Below the pieces are notes generated by a model that did not search any database, was not told the DNA's origin, and saw nothing but the letters and a program-made list of their open reading frames with translations. Positions 36,367-45,082 of a stretch of 64,000 nucleotides of DNA are shown one piece after another (positions within the stretch are counted from its first letter, which is position 1; each line of letters opens with the position of its first letter). This DNA is from Polyangiaceae bacterium (GTDB lineage: Bacteria; Myxococcota_A; Polyangia; Polyangiales; Polyangiaceae). A program made the position numbers and the translations under genes. The stretch is from the NCBI GenBank assembly GCA_013361525.1, contig JABFXY010000027.1, forward strand, positions 62,001 through 126,000, written 5' to 3'.

Positions 36367-38642
36367 TTCAGCGTCCCCTTCGCACATCCATCTTCGCCCT
36401 CGCGATCGCGTTGCCCTGCGGGATCCCAGCCGTCGCCCGCGCCCAGACGACCGATCCCTCCCCGCCCGTGAGCGACCCGTCGGCCGAGCCCCCGCCGCCG
36501 ACGCCTCCCGAGCCGTCCGAAATGGTCGCAGAAGAGGAGCCGATCGACGTCAAAATAGAGGGCACGCGTGACCGCGAGACGAGCGGCTCCGCCCACGTCA
36601 TCCGGCCGGCGGATCTCGAACGATTCGAATACAGCGACCCGCATCGAGTCCTTCAGTCCGTGCCGGGCGTCTACATCCGCGGGGAAGATGGTTTCGGCCT
36701 TCGCCCGAACATCGGAATGCGCGGCGCACTGTCGGACCGAAGCAAGAAGATCACCTTGATGGAGGACGGTGTCCTCTTCGGGCCCGCGCCCTATTCTGCC
36801 CCAGCAGCATATTACTTCCCGCTCGTCACGCGCATGTACAGCGTTCGCGTCTTGAAGGGCCCGAGCGCGATCCCCTATGGGCCGCACACCGTGGCCGGCG
36901 CCATCGATTTCGTCACGGCGCCGATCCCCGACGGCGAACACGCCTTCGCGGACCTCGCGTTCGGGATGCAGCTCTCGCGCAAAGCCCATATCCGAGCGTC
37001 GATGAGCGGCGACCGCCTCGGTATCCTCGTCGAAGGCGTCCACGAAGCGAGCAACGGCTTCAAGGAGCTCGACGGCTCGGGCGGCGACACCGGCTACGCA
37101 CGGAGCGAGCTGATGGCCAAAGCCCGTGCGTCTTTCGGCAATCAAGACACGCTCCTGCACGAGCTGGAGCTGAAGCTCGGCTTCTCCCACGAAAGCAGCA
37201 ACGAGACGTACCTCGGCCTCACGACCGAAGACTTCGAGGAAGACCCTTATCGCCGATACGCCGCGTCCCAGCTCGATCACATGGAATACACGCGGACGCA
37301 GGTCGTCCTCACCCACACCGCCGTCCGCGGGACGGACTTCGATGTTCGCTCCACGTTCTACCGCCACGATCTGCATCGCATCTGGCGCAAAGTGAACGCC
37401 TTTCGGGGAGCCTCACTCTTCGACGTCCTCGCGAACCCCGACGATCCGAGGAACGCGATCTATTATGGCGTTCTCACGGGAGAGATACCGCCGTCGACGA
37501 GCGCAGAGACGCTCCTCATCGGGCCGAACGATCGCCGATTCGTCTCACAGGGCTTTCAGACGAGGCTCAGCTGGCGTCCCGTCACCGGGCCGGTTCGTCA
37601 CAAGATCGAAGTCGGGGCTCGCATTCATCACGACGGGATCGAGCGACTGCACACGCAAGACGGCTTTCTCGTCGAGGGGTACGAGCTCGTCTCCGCCGGC
37701 GAGCCCACCGAAACGACCGCCGAGAACGAAGCGAGCACGCTCGCGCTCGCACTATGGGCCATGCACGCCGGCACCTGGGGCCCGGTCACCGTCACCGCGG
37801 GTGTGCGAGCCGAATCGATCCGCAGCCGATTCACCGATTCACTCACGAACCGCAAAGAAGGCATCTTGCAACAAGTGCTTCTCCCCGGGGCGGGGGTCTT
37901 CGTGCAGCTGCCGCAGAGCTTCGGGCTATTGGGCGGCATCCACCAAGGGTTCTCGCCGATCCCTCCCGGTCAAAGCGGTAATGTGACGCCGGAAAAGAGC
38001 GTCAATGTCGAGTGGGGGGCGCGCTGGTCTCCGAAACGCCTCATCCGTGTCGAGGTCATCGGGTTCTTCAACGACTACTCCAATCTCTCGAATGTCTGCA
38101 CCTTCTCGACCGGTTGTGTCGCCGAAGACGTCGACCAGCAATTCAACGCCGGAGAGGCGACGGTGGCCGGTCTCGAGGCCTACGCCGACGCAGAGATCGA
38201 GCTCCCCGCCGAGCTGACGCTCCCCACCCGCGCCGCATACACCTTCACCCGCGCCACGTTCGATACCAGCTTCGAGTCCGCCGATCCGATCTTCGGCGAC
38301 GTCGAGGAGGGCGACGAAGTGCCCTATGTGCCCGCACACCAACTCTCGGCTTCCGTCGGGCTCGAGTCGAAATGGGCCGGCGGGAGCATTTCGGGGACGT
38401 ACGTCAGCGCGGTGCGCGAAGCGGCGGGCTCGGGCGAAGCGGAGCCGTTCGAGACGACGGACGAGCACTTCCTCCTCGACGCATCGGTGTACGCAAAGCC
38501 ATTTCCGTTTTGGAAGATCTACGTGCTCGGGCGCAACTTGCTGGACCAGGCCTACGTCGCGTCCCACAGGCCGTTCGGCGCGCGGCCCGGCGCCCCCCTC
38601 ACGATCCTCGTCGGCACCAAAATCGAGTTGCCGACGCGTTGA
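36363..38642 (+). CDS. TonB-dependent outer-membrane receptor
   Basis: The 759-residue protein has a signal peptide (FALAIALPCGIPAVARA), a Pro-rich spacer, and a TonB-box-like PIDVKIEGTRD. The plug domain (VLQSVPGVYIRGEDGFGLRP, NIGMRGALSDRSKKITLMED) ends in the conserved VRVLKGPSAIPYGPHTVAGA, as in FecA-type receptors, and is followed by a beta-barrel ending in a C-terminal beta strand. It probably takes up a ferric chelate together with the imelysin lipoprotein and the HTTM protein encoded just upstream, with 4-bp overlap. The start ATG was chosen from the signal peptide. Confidence 0.92.
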   Translation: MIQRPLRTSIFALAIALPCGIPAVARAQTTDPSPPVSDPSAEPPPPTPPEPSEMVAEEEPIDVKIEGTRDRETSGSAHVIRPADLERFEYSDPHRVLQSVPGVYIRGEDGFGLRPNIGMRGALSDRSKKITLMEDGVLFGPAPYSAPAAYYFPLVTRMYSVRVLKGPSAIPYGPHTVAGAIDFVTAPIPDGEHAFADLAFGMQLSRKAHIRASMSGDRLGILVEGVHEASNGFKELDGSGGDTGYARSELMAKARASFGNQDTLLHELELKLGFSHESSNETYLGLTTEDFEEDPYRRYAASQLDHMEYTRTQVVLTHTAVRGTDFDVRSTFYRHDLHRIWRKVNAFRGASLFDVLANPDDPRNAIYYGVLTGEIPPSTSAETLLIGPNDRRFVSQGFQTRLSWRPVTGPVRHKIEVGARIHHDGIERLHTQDGFLVEGYELVSAGEPTETTAENEASTLALALWAMHAGTWGPVTVTAGVRAESIRSRFTDSLTNRKEGILQQVLLPGAGVFVQLPQSFGLLGGIHQGFSPIPPGQSGNVTPEKSVNVEWGARWSPKRLIRVEVIGFFNDYSNLSNVCTFSTGCVAEDVDQQFNAGEATVAGLEAYADAEIELPAELTLPTRAAYTFTRATFDTSFESADPIFGDVEEGDEVPYVPAHQLSASVGLESKWAGGSISGTYVSAVREAAGSGEAEPFETTDEHFLLDASVYAKPFPFWKIYVLGRNLLDQAYVASHRPFGARPGAPLTILVGTKIELPTR

Positions 38643-38645
38643 GCC

Positions 38646-38671
38646 GTGGGCGCCCTCCTCGGAGCGCCCAC
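38646..38671. terminator. Hairpin between convergent genes
   Basis: GTGGGCGC (38646-38653) pairs perfectly with GCGCCCAC (38664-38671) across a 10-base loop, in the 42-bp gap where the TonB-receptor gene and the delta-60 lipoprotein gene converge. There is no T tract, so it may be a weak or bidirectional terminator or a 3'-end stabiliser. Confidence 0.5.
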
Positions 38672-38684
38672 CCATCTCATTGGA

Positions 38685-40223
38685 TCATTGAATCTCGAAG
38701 ACGACGCCGTAGGCGTCGTCGTTCGTCGTGTCGGTCTGATCCATGCCGCCGCCCTGGTACCCCACGAGCGCGACGAAATTCCCGGAAACGGCGCCTCCCC
38801 AGAATTGGTCATTACCGTCGTTGCCGAGCTTGAGCACGGTAATCCCCGTTCCGTACTTCGTATCGAGCGCGCCGTTTTCGTCCAGAACGACGAACACGGC
38901 ATCCTGAGCAGGCATGTTGCCCGGCCCGGTCGAGCCGATGATGATTGTCTTGCCGTCGGGAAGGCCGATCGCGTTGCGGGCATTGCTGCCCAACATCGCG
39001 CCCGAGGGATCGATCACCACGGCGCCGTTCGGCGCGCCGCCCCAGGTCGTGTCGCGGTCGCCGGTCGCGACGTCGAAACGCAACGAGACATAGTCGTTCG
39101 TCTCCCCGGTGTTTCGACCGTAGCCGGCAGTGACGAACCGATCGCCGTGCAGCGCGAAGTTGTAGACCTCCGTCTGCGTCGCGAGAACGGCCTCGTGGAA
39201 CACGCCTTCATTGGCGAACTCAGTATCGAGATCGCCGTCCGCCGTCAGCTTGTAGAGGACGGGCTGGGTCGAGGCGAGATCCGGCGTGTTGGCATATCCA
39301 CCGACGAGGAGTGACCCGTCCGCGAGGGCTTTGATTCCACGCGAGGTCGCATTCGCCTCCTGAATATCGAGTCGGAATTGCCCGCCCTCACCGAAGCCGG
39401 CGTCGACGGCACCGTCTGGCGTCAGCTTCACCACCGTGAAGTCGGTATCGGTTCGGGGTCCGCCGCCGGTCGCGAGACCGAGGCCGCGCGAGACGGCGTG
39501 TACGAAGATGTTGTCGTCCGCATCGACCGTGATGCTGCGCGCGGCATCGAGCCCGACCAGCATCGTCCCGTTGTCGTGTGCCTGATTGAGATCGATGGCC
39601 GCGACGCCGTCGGTGCCGAATGTCGCGTCGGGGGTCCCGTCGGTGCCGAGCCGGAGAATTGCAATGTCGCGATCCGCGGGGTTGTCGGCATCGGCAATCG
39701 TCGCGGAGACCAGCACCTTGCCATCCGATTGCGTCGTTATGTCGATCTCGTCATTGCCGCCCGCGAACGGCGTCGAGGTGATCGCGACGCCGCCGGTACC
39801 GAACGTATTGTCCGGCCCCATCGGGGAGAACTTCACGACGACGACTGCCCTCGGGCCGCCGACCGCCTGCGCTGCGAAGCCCGCCGCGAAAAACTTCCCG
39901 TCCTCCGCGGGCGCGACCGATTGAAGCTGATCGGGCCCGGCAGCGGAGAGCGGCACCGCGAACGGGGTCGGCGGCATGAACGGCTCCGCACCGCCTGCGC
40001 CACCCTCTCCGCCTGCGCCACCCGCGCCGCCGACGCTCACCTCGCCGCCGGAGCCGCCGCCGCCGCCCTCGACGGGGTCGCCGCCTTCACCGTCGGAGCC
40101 GCCCGCGCCGCCGTCGGAGCCACCTGAGCCGCCTGAGCCCCCGGTCGAAGTGTCGTCACCGCAAGCAACGGCGACGAGCAAAAGCGGGGTCGCCAGCCAA
40201 AGGAATGTGGAGTGGGTTCGCAT
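38685..40223 (-). CDS. Lipoprotein with Gly/Ser linker and delta-60 repeats
   Basis: The 512-residue lipoprotein has lipobox VAVAC near residue 21 and a long Gly/Ser/Glu linker (about 22-80). Delta-60 (beta-propeller-like) repeats follow; each carries a D-x-T/G-F-G-x-x-G signature preceded by a KL/RL strand, for example VVKFSPMGPDNTFGTGGVAI, ILRLGTDGTPDATFGTDGVA and VKLTPDGAVDAGFGEGG. Such repeats form propeller blades in secreted proteins; ligands are unknown. The upstream AT-rich gap holds a palindrome at 40240-40258. Confidence 0.82.
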   Translation of the reverse strand: MRTHSTFLWLATPLLLVAVACGDDTSTGGSGGSGGSDGGAGGSDGEGGDPVEGGGGGSGGEVSVGGAGGAGGEGGAGGAEPFMPPTPFAVPLSAAGPDQLQSVAPAEDGKFFAAGFAAQAVGGPRAVVVVKFSPMGPDNTFGTGGVAITSTPFAGGNDEIDITTQSDGKVLVSATIADADNPADRDIAILRLGTDGTPDATFGTDGVAAIDLNQAHDNGTMLVGLDAARSITVDADDNIFVHAVSRGLGLATGGGPRTDTDFTVVKLTPDGAVDAGFGEGGQFRLDIQEANATSRGIKALADGSLLVGGYANTPDLASTQPVLYKLTADGDLDTEFANEGVFHEAVLATQTEVYNFALHGDRFVTAGYGRNTGETNDYVSLRFDVATGDRDTTWGGAPNGAVVIDPSGAMLGSNARNAIGLPDGKTIIIGSTGPGNMPAQDAVFVVLDENGALDTKYGTGITVLKLGNDGNDQFWGGAVSGNFVALVGYQGGGMDQTDTTNDDAYGVVFEIQ

Positions 40224-40239
40224 GCGCCGATCAGATAAC

Positions 40240-40258
40240 GAAAGTGAACTTCATTTTC
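40240..40258. promoter_or_regulatory. Near-perfect 19-bp palindrome upstream of the delta-60 lipoprotein
   Basis: GAAAGTGAACTTCATTTTC is symmetrical except at the centre and one outer pair. It lies 17 bases upstream of the minus-strand lipoprotein start, in an AT-rich patch within the divergent region with the ArsR gene. The overlapping GATAACGAAAGTGAACTTC (40234-40252) also resembles a Fur box at 12 of 19 positions. A regulator-binding site is likely; which regulator is unknown. Confidence 0.35.
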
Positions 40259-40299
40259 AACAAACGCCGAGCGCTCGCTCGAGCAGGATCGAATATACC

Positions 40300-40330
40300 T
40301 TGACAGGCATATGCCTTGATGAGCATATAC
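40300..40330 (+). promoter_or_regulatory. Putative promoter with embedded operator for the arsR-like gene
   Basis: A perfect sigma-70 -35 hexamer TTGACA (40300-40305) is followed by the 12-bp palindrome AGGCATATGCCT (40305-40316) in the spacer. An AT-rich CATATAC (40324-40330) is the best -10 candidate, though its match is weak. The transcript would start at or just before the GTG at 40336, implying leaderless mRNA. ArsR-type repressors commonly bind such spacer palindromes, so autorepression is likely. Confidence 0.45.
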
Positions 40331-40335
40331 GCGTC

Positions 40336-40677
40336 GTGATCGAGACGTTTGCAGCCCTCGCCGAGCCGAATCGGTTTCGCATCGTGGAGCTGCTTCGCGC
40401 GGGTCCTCGAGCGGTCAACGAGATCGGCGAAAGCCTCCACCTCAATCAACCACAGGTGTCCAAACACCTTCGCGTGTTGAAAGACGTCGGTCTCGTGGGC
40501 GTTCAGGCCCGCGCGCAGCAACGGCTCTACGAGCTACGCGGGCAGCGGCTTCGAGAGCTTCACGATTGGCTCGAGCGCTACCGCGACCTTTGGGATGCGC
40601 GCTTCGACGACCTCGATGACCTCATCGAGGAGCTGACAGAAAAGGAGAAGTCCGATGATCGTAGAAAAGGCAACTGA
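40336..40677 (+). CDS. ArsR-family winged-helix transcriptional regulator
   Basis: The 113-residue protein matches the ArsR/SmtB fold from its first residues: FAALAEPNRFRIVELLRAGP, then EIGESLHLNQPQVSKHLRVL (recognition helix QVSKHL) and LKDVGLVGVQARAQQRLYEL (wing). No metal-binding Cys set is seen, so it is probably one of the ArsR proteins paired with SRPBCC partners rather than a metal sensor. GTG 40336 was chosen because the frame upstream carries no better start and the fold begins immediately. It overlaps the SRPBCC gene by 23 bp. Confidence 0.87.
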   Translation: MIETFAALAEPNRFRIVELLRAGPRAVNEIGESLHLNQPQVSKHLRVLKDVGLVGVQARAQQRLYELRGQRLRELHDWLERYRDLWDARFDDLDDLIEELTEKEKSDDRRKGN

Positions 40678-41167
40678 CACCGCTCGAAAGAACCAGACGT
40701 CGATGGAGCTCAAGTCCGACCGTGAAGTCGTCATCACGCGGACCTTCAATGGGCCTGCACGCATCGTTTTCGACTGCTGGACACGAGCGGACTTGGTCAA
40801 GCGATGGTGGGCGCCGCGCTCGCTCGGCGTGGTGTTCGTGAGCTGCGAGGCCGACGTCCGCGTGGGCGGCCAATACCGCTATGTCATCCGACACGGCTCG
40901 GGTGGAGATCTCGGGTTCTCGGGCAAGTACACCGAGGTCACGCCGCACACGCGCCTCGTCTATACCCAAATCTTCGAGCCGATGGCCGAGGCGGGTGAGG
41001 TCGTCGTCACGGTCACGTTCGAGGAAAAGGACGGAAAGACGCATCTGGTTTCGAACGAGGTCTATCCCTCCAAAGAAGCAATGCAGGGTGCGATCAACGC
41101 CGGTATGGAGAAGGGGATGCGCGAAACGATGGATCAGCTCGACGACCTGGTCGCGTCGCTGCATTGA
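40655..41167 (+). CDS. SRPBCC (AHSA1-like) domain protein
   Basis: The 170-residue protein has the START/Bet v1-like AHSA1 pattern: EVVITRTFNGPARIVFDCWT, DLVKRWWAPRSLG, GGQYRYVIRH, and FSGKYTEVTPHTRLVYTQIF, ending in a helix with GMRETMDQLDDLVASL. These small domains bind hydrophobic ligands; many are encoded beside ArsR regulators in the same order as here. An AAGGAG lies shortly upstream of the ATG, inside the ArsR gene. Function is unknown beyond possible stress or ligand-binding roles. Confidence 0.88.
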   Translation: MIVEKATDTARKNQTSMELKSDREVVITRTFNGPARIVFDCWTRADLVKRWWAPRSLGVVFVSCEADVRVGGQYRYVIRHGSGGDLGFSGKYTEVTPHTRLVYTQIFEPMAEAGEVVVTVTFEEKDGKTHLVSNEVYPSKEAMQGAINAGMEKGMRETMDQLDDLVASLH

Positions 41168-41182
41168 TAAATACCTATCGTG

Positions 41183-41229
41183 CCGCCGATGGCGCCGTCG
41201 GCGGAATGTTCCACTCGCAATGGCGAGTG
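41183..41229 (+). terminator. Two tandem hairpins after the ArsR/SRPBCC pair
   Basis: The first hairpin pairs CCGCCGA (41183-41189) with TCGGCGG (41198-41204). The second pairs CACTCGC (41212-41218) with GCGAGTG (41223-41229) with an AATG loop. Both stems are perfect. They lie 16 bases after the SRPBCC stop and before the BNR/ricin gene, so they probably end or attenuate the upstream transcript. There is no T run. Confidence 0.5.
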
Positions 41230-41275
41230 ATCGAATCGTAGACGGCGCTACCTCCCAATGGTGAAGTGGGGGGGT

Positions 41276-42973
41276 ATGTACGCGCGACAGATCCTGCCGG
41301 CGATGTTCGTCTTCGTCATCGCCTGCGGCGACGACGGCGGAAACGGCGCAATGGGTGCCGGCGGCAGCAGCAGCGGTGGCGCTCGCGCGAATGGCGGGTC
41401 CGCCAACGACGGCGGCGGTACTTCCGGCGGCGGCGGCCAAAGCCACATGGGCGGCGCGGGCGGCGGCGAGCCTCCGGTCCTCGTGACGGACCCATTGCCG
41501 CTCACCGAGACGGACAGCTTCTATCCCCGAGCCATTCGTCTCGGGGACGGAACCGTCATCGCTTCGGTGGTCGCGCCACAACCGAGTGGGAGGCTCGGCG
41601 GCACGATCTTCGAGAGCACCGACGAAGGCGTCACCTTCACCGAAATAGGTCATGTCGACGATCCGATCGCGGGCGGCGGACTATGCTGCGCGACGTTGTT
41701 CGAGCTGCCGGCGCCGCTCGGCAGCCTCGAAGCCGGCACGCTTCTATGGTCTGCGTCCGCGGGCGGGGACACGCCGGACGAGCCGATGTCCCTGCCCCTC
41801 TATTCGAGCAGTGACCGAGGCAAGACATGGACATATCTATCTACCGTCGTCGTGGCCGATGTCCCGCGCAGCGAAGGCGGACTTTGGGAGCCGGAGCTCA
41901 CGCAGCTCGACGACGGTCGCCTCGTTTGCTATTGGTCCGACGAGACGGATCCCAATCACAGTCAAAAGCTCGTCGCCGCGCGGTCGTCCGACGCCGTGTC
42001 CTGGGCGGAGCGTCACGATGTCGTCGCAACGAATGGGTTCGCTGGTCGCCCCGGAATGCCCGTCGTGCGGCGCGCCGTGAGCGGCGAATATCTCCTCTCG
42101 TACGAGCTTTGCGGAACCGACGGGTGTGCCAATCACATGAAGCGATCGAGCGACGGCTGGACGTTCGGGGCCGTCACCGATCCAGGGCCCCGCCCCTCCA
42201 CCATGAACGGGGAGCACTTTCGGCATGCACCCACGCTCGCCGCGCACCCGAGCCCGGGCGATAGCGGCCGGCTCTACTTGGTCGGACAGCTATTGTACAC
42301 GGGTGAGGCGCAAACCGCCGGCAGCGGAACGGTCATCCTCGCCAGCACCGAAGGCGGATACGGCAATTGGTACAAGCTCGCGGCGCCGGTCCCCGTTCCG
42401 GAGGCGTACGACAACTTCTGTCCCAATTACAGCTCTCCGCTCTTGCCGCTCGACGGCGGCGCTTCCGTCCTCGAGCTTGCATCCAAGTGGGTGGACGGTC
42501 ACTGTCGAACGTATTTTGCCAAAGGCCGTTTGGGCGGCACCGGCGACGCGGCCGGCTTGGCAGCAGGGCGCTATCGATTGAGGAGCCTCATCAGCGGCCA
42601 CTGCCTCGATGTCGCCGGCGGCTCGGTCGAGAGCGGGGCGAACGTCCAGCAATGGGCGTGCAATGGGCTCGCGCCGCAAGCGTGGGACCTCGAGGGCCTC
42701 GCGAACGACGTCGCCAGCCTGCGCAGCGCACAGAGCGGGTTTTGCCTGTCGGCACAGGGCACGGAGCCGGGAGCCAACGTCGCGCAGCTTCCATGTGACG
42801 GCGGCACTCGGTGGAAGCTCGAGAACGTCGGGCTCGATGCCTATCGGCTCGTCGAAGAAGCCTCCGGCCTCTGCCTGGACGTCGCCGGCGGCTCTGCCGA
42901 TGCGGGTGCCAACGTCCAATTGTGGAGCTGCAACGACCTGGCTCCGCAGGTCTGGATTTGGAGCGCCGACTGA
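41276..42973 (+). CDS. BNR/sialidase-like lipoprotein with C-terminal ricin-type lectin domain
   Basis: The 565-residue lipoprotein has lipobox FVFVIAC and a Gly/Ser linker. A BNR-type six-bladed propeller follows (about 75-430), with Asp-box-like SxDxGxTW segments (ESTDEGVTFTEIG, SSDRGKTWTYLS). A C-terminal beta-trefoil lectin domain (about 435-565) has three repeats, each with a GxCLDVAG and QW motif: SGHCLDVAGGSVESGANVQQ, SGFCLSAQGTEPG and SGLCLDVAGGSADAGANVQL. It probably binds or cleaves surface glycans. ATG 41276 was chosen over ATG 41258 because it has a G-rich Shine-Dalgarno and gives a shorter signal peptide. Confidence 0.85.
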   Translation: MYARQILPAMFVFVIACGDDGGNGAMGAGGSSSGGARANGGSANDGGGTSGGGGQSHMGGAGGGEPPVLVTDPLPLTETDSFYPRAIRLGDGTVIASVVAPQPSGRLGGTIFESTDEGVTFTEIGHVDDPIAGGGLCCATLFELPAPLGSLEAGTLLWSASAGGDTPDEPMSLPLYSSSDRGKTWTYLSTVVVADVPRSEGGLWEPELTQLDDGRLVCYWSDETDPNHSQKLVAARSSDAVSWAERHDVVATNGFAGRPGMPVVRRAVSGEYLLSYELCGTDGCANHMKRSSDGWTFGAVTDPGPRPSTMNGEHFRHAPTLAAHPSPGDSGRLYLVGQLLYTGEAQTAGSGTVILASTEGGYGNWYKLAAPVPVPEAYDNFCPNYSSPLLPLDGGASVLELASKWVDGHCRTYFAKGRLGGTGDAAGLAAGRYRLRSLISGHCLDVAGGSVESGANVQQWACNGLAPQAWDLEGLANDVASLRSAQSGFCLSAQGTEPGANVAQLPCDGGTRWKLENVGLDAYRLVEEASGLCLDVAGGSADAGANVQLWSCNDLAPQVWIWSAD

Positions 42974-42980
42974 CGACGCG

Positions 42981-43286
42981 TCACTCCGCGAGACAGGGGA
43001 CGGCTTCGTCGAGCTCGCCGCAGCTGTCCTTGACGGCTTGGGAGTCGCAGACGTCGGGCGCGTCCAGCAGACAAGAGAGGTAGTTCTCGAACTCGCCGGT
43101 GCACCCGCGATCGTCCGCGACTTGCTGGTAGGCGCCGATGAGGTCGACGCAACTGTCGTATCCCTCGCCGTTCTGCGAGCAATCGTCGACGAGGCGCTGG
43201 CAATAGTTCTCGGCCGTCGGACCGCCGCACCCGAAGAGACAGACGGCGAGCACGCTGAGCATCCCTATCCCTAGATGCCGGAGCAC
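42981..43286 (-). CDS. Small Cys-rich lipoprotein
   Basis: The 101-residue product has lipobox CLFGC (Cys20). The mature part then holds eight further cysteines (29, 36, 46, 62, 72, 80, 89, 98), spaced as if for four disulfides, plus many acidic residues. No family was recognised. It converges with the BNR/ricin gene, 7 bases away, and lies downstream of the sigma factor's terminator, so it needs its own promoter. Confidence 0.7.
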   Translation of the reverse strand: MLRHLGIGMLSVLAVCLFGCGGPTAENYCQRLVDDCSQNGEGYDSCVDLIGAYQQVADDRGCTGEFENYLSCLLDAPDVCDSQAVKDSCGELDEAVPCLAE

Positions 43287-43335
43287 GGACGCGCCACGAG
43301 CAATGCACGTTCCGTACGACTCGTTTGCGACAATC

Positions 43336-43376
43336 AGAAAAAAGAAACCCCTTCGCCGGGGGTGCCAGCGAAGGGG
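43336..43376 (-). terminator. Rho-independent terminator of the sigma-factor gene
   Basis: On the minus strand CCCCTTCGC and GCGAAGGGG form a perfect 9-bp stem (43368-43376 with 43348-43356) with an 11-base loop, followed by TTTCTTTTTT (43338-43347). It sits 57 bases past the sigma-factor stop. Confidence 0.85.
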
Positions 43377-43432
43377 CGGGAGGATCGACGTCGTCTGGAA
43401 GGGAGGGGGCCTCCGAGACGCCGCCGACGAGA

Positions 43433-45082
43433 TCAGAATTGCTCGCGGATCTGGCGGCGGATCTTTCCGAGCGCCTGCTCCTGCAGCTGACGAATGCGCT
43501 CACGGGACAGGTTGTACTTGTCACCGATCTCCTTGAGCGTGAGCTCGTCCTCGTCGTCCAGACCGAAGCGCCAGCGAAGAATGCGGCTCTCGATCGGCGT
43601 GAGCGTGGTGAGTAGTCGGCGGAGCTCCGTGGACCAATTCGAGTCGGCGAGGTGGTCGAACGGGGACTTTTCGTCCTCATCCTGGAGGAAGTCGATGAAC
43701 TTCCGACCGTCCTCGTCGCCGACGGGGCGGTCGAGGGAAAACGGCGTCTCGGCGTAGAACTCCTTCACCTTGTCGAGCTTCTCGAGGGGGACGCCCGTCT
43801 CCTTCTCGAGCTCTTCGAGGGTCGGCTCCTGGCCGGTACGCGCAATGATCGATTGGGTGGCGCGCGCGACGCGGTTGTACGTGTCGAGCATGTGAACGGG
43901 GATGCGGACCGCACGACCCTTGTCGGCGAGCGCACGGCTGATGGCATGACGAATCCACCACGACGCGTACGTCGAGAAGCGGTAGCCGCGTCGATGATCG
44001 AACCGCTCGACCGCCTTCATGAGGCCGATGTTGCCCTCTTGAATGAGATCGATCAGCGGGAGCCGACCGCGGTTGTAGCGGCGGGCAATCGAGACGACGA
44101 GGCGGAGATTCGCTTTCACGAAGCGGTTCTTCACCGCGAGCTGGCGGTGCCACGTCGAGTTCACGCGATCGAGGTATTGCTCGTATTCGGAGTCGAGCTC
44201 GACGTGGGGACGCGGCGGCGCGTCTTCGAGATCGACGCCGTCATGGGCAAAGTCGACTTCGGCGACGAGCTCGCGCGCCGTATCGGCGGCGCGCGCCATC
44301 CACACGCGGTCCGAATCGGGGAGTCGAACCGCGTGCGCGAGATCGCTCGCGAGCTGAGTCCACTCCTTCTGTTGCTCCGACGTGAAGCGGTTCTTCTGCT
44401 TCCTGTAGAGCTTCACGAGCGCGACCAATTGCGCAATCTGCGGGGCCTGCACCTCCTCCGGGCCGGCCTTCGTGACGTCGGCGTCGAGACCCGCGAGGAC
44501 GTACTCGGCGGCGGTCACGTGCGAAAGAAGCCCGACCCAGTGCGCAACCTCCGACGCTTCGACCTCACGCGCGGTGTTGATCTCCTCTTCCTGGTCCATG
44601 ACCGGATGAACGGCCATTTCACGGAAGTACCGCGCGAGCATCGAATCGCCGCCGCCTTCTTCGATATCGCGGCGGACGACGACCTCTTCGGTCGTGGTCT
44701 CACCCTCGAGCGAAGTTAGGGGACGCGCGCTCTCGAGCGGCTCGGTGCGAGCGGGCCGAATCGAGGTCTGATCGAGGTTGTCCTCGTCGGCGCCGAACGA
44801 GTCGATGTCCGCCGACAAGTCGGAAGACGGCGGGCCGGACCCGATGGTCGACGGCATCGTCGAGACCGGGAAGTCCCTCGACTCCTCGTCGACGATCTCG
44901 GGCTGCTGCGCGAGCGCGGCGTTTCCTTCTGCGGCTTGCGCCGACGTAGCGGCGCGACCACGCCCTCCACCACCTCGAAGGGGCGTCACGGAGGCCTTCG
45001 CTCCGTCACCCCGTGCGCCAAAGGCGCGATCGGCAGGCTTGGACGGGGCGCCGGACGACACAATCTTCGGTTGCCTGGGCAT
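43433..45082 (-). CDS. RpoD-like sigma-70 family factor (group 1/2 type)
   Basis: The 549-residue sigma factor has a disordered N-terminus (about 1-135), region 1.2/2 with [20 protein letters not shown], the 2.1-2.4 block [20 protein letters not shown] followed by [20 protein letters not shown], region 3, and region 4.2 [20 protein letters not shown]. It recruits core RNA polymerase to promoters; whether it is the housekeeping or an alternative factor cannot be told. ATG 45082 was chosen for an AGAGG six bases before it. In-frame ATGs at 45385 and 45466 would add low-complexity residues and remain possible. Confidence 0.9.
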   Translation of the reverse strand: MPRQPKIVSSGAPSKPADRAFGARGDGAKASVTPLRGGGGRGRAATSAQAAEGNAALAQQPEIVDEESRDFPVSTMPSTIGSGPPSSDLSADIDSFGADEDNLDQTSIRPARTEPLESARPLTSLEGETTTEEVVVRRDIEEGGGDSMLARYFREMAVHPVMDQEEEINTAREVEASEVAHWVGLLSHVTAAEYVLAGLDADVTKAGPEEVQAPQIAQLVALVKLYRKQKNRFTSEQQKEWTQLASDLAHAVRLPDSDRVWMARAADTARELVAEVDFAHDGVDLEDAPPRPHVELDSEYEQYLDRVNSTWHRQLAVKNRFVKANLRLVVSIARRYNRGRLPLIDLIQEGNIGLMKAVERFDHRRGYRFSTYASWWIRHAISRALADKGRAVRIPVHMLDTYNRVARATQSIIARTGQEPTLEELEKETGVPLEKLDKVKEFYAETPFSLDRPVGDEDGRKFIDFLQDEDEKSPFDHLADSNWSTELRRLLTTLTPIESRILRWRFGLDDEDELTLKEIGDKYNLSRERIRQLQEQALGKIRRQIREQF

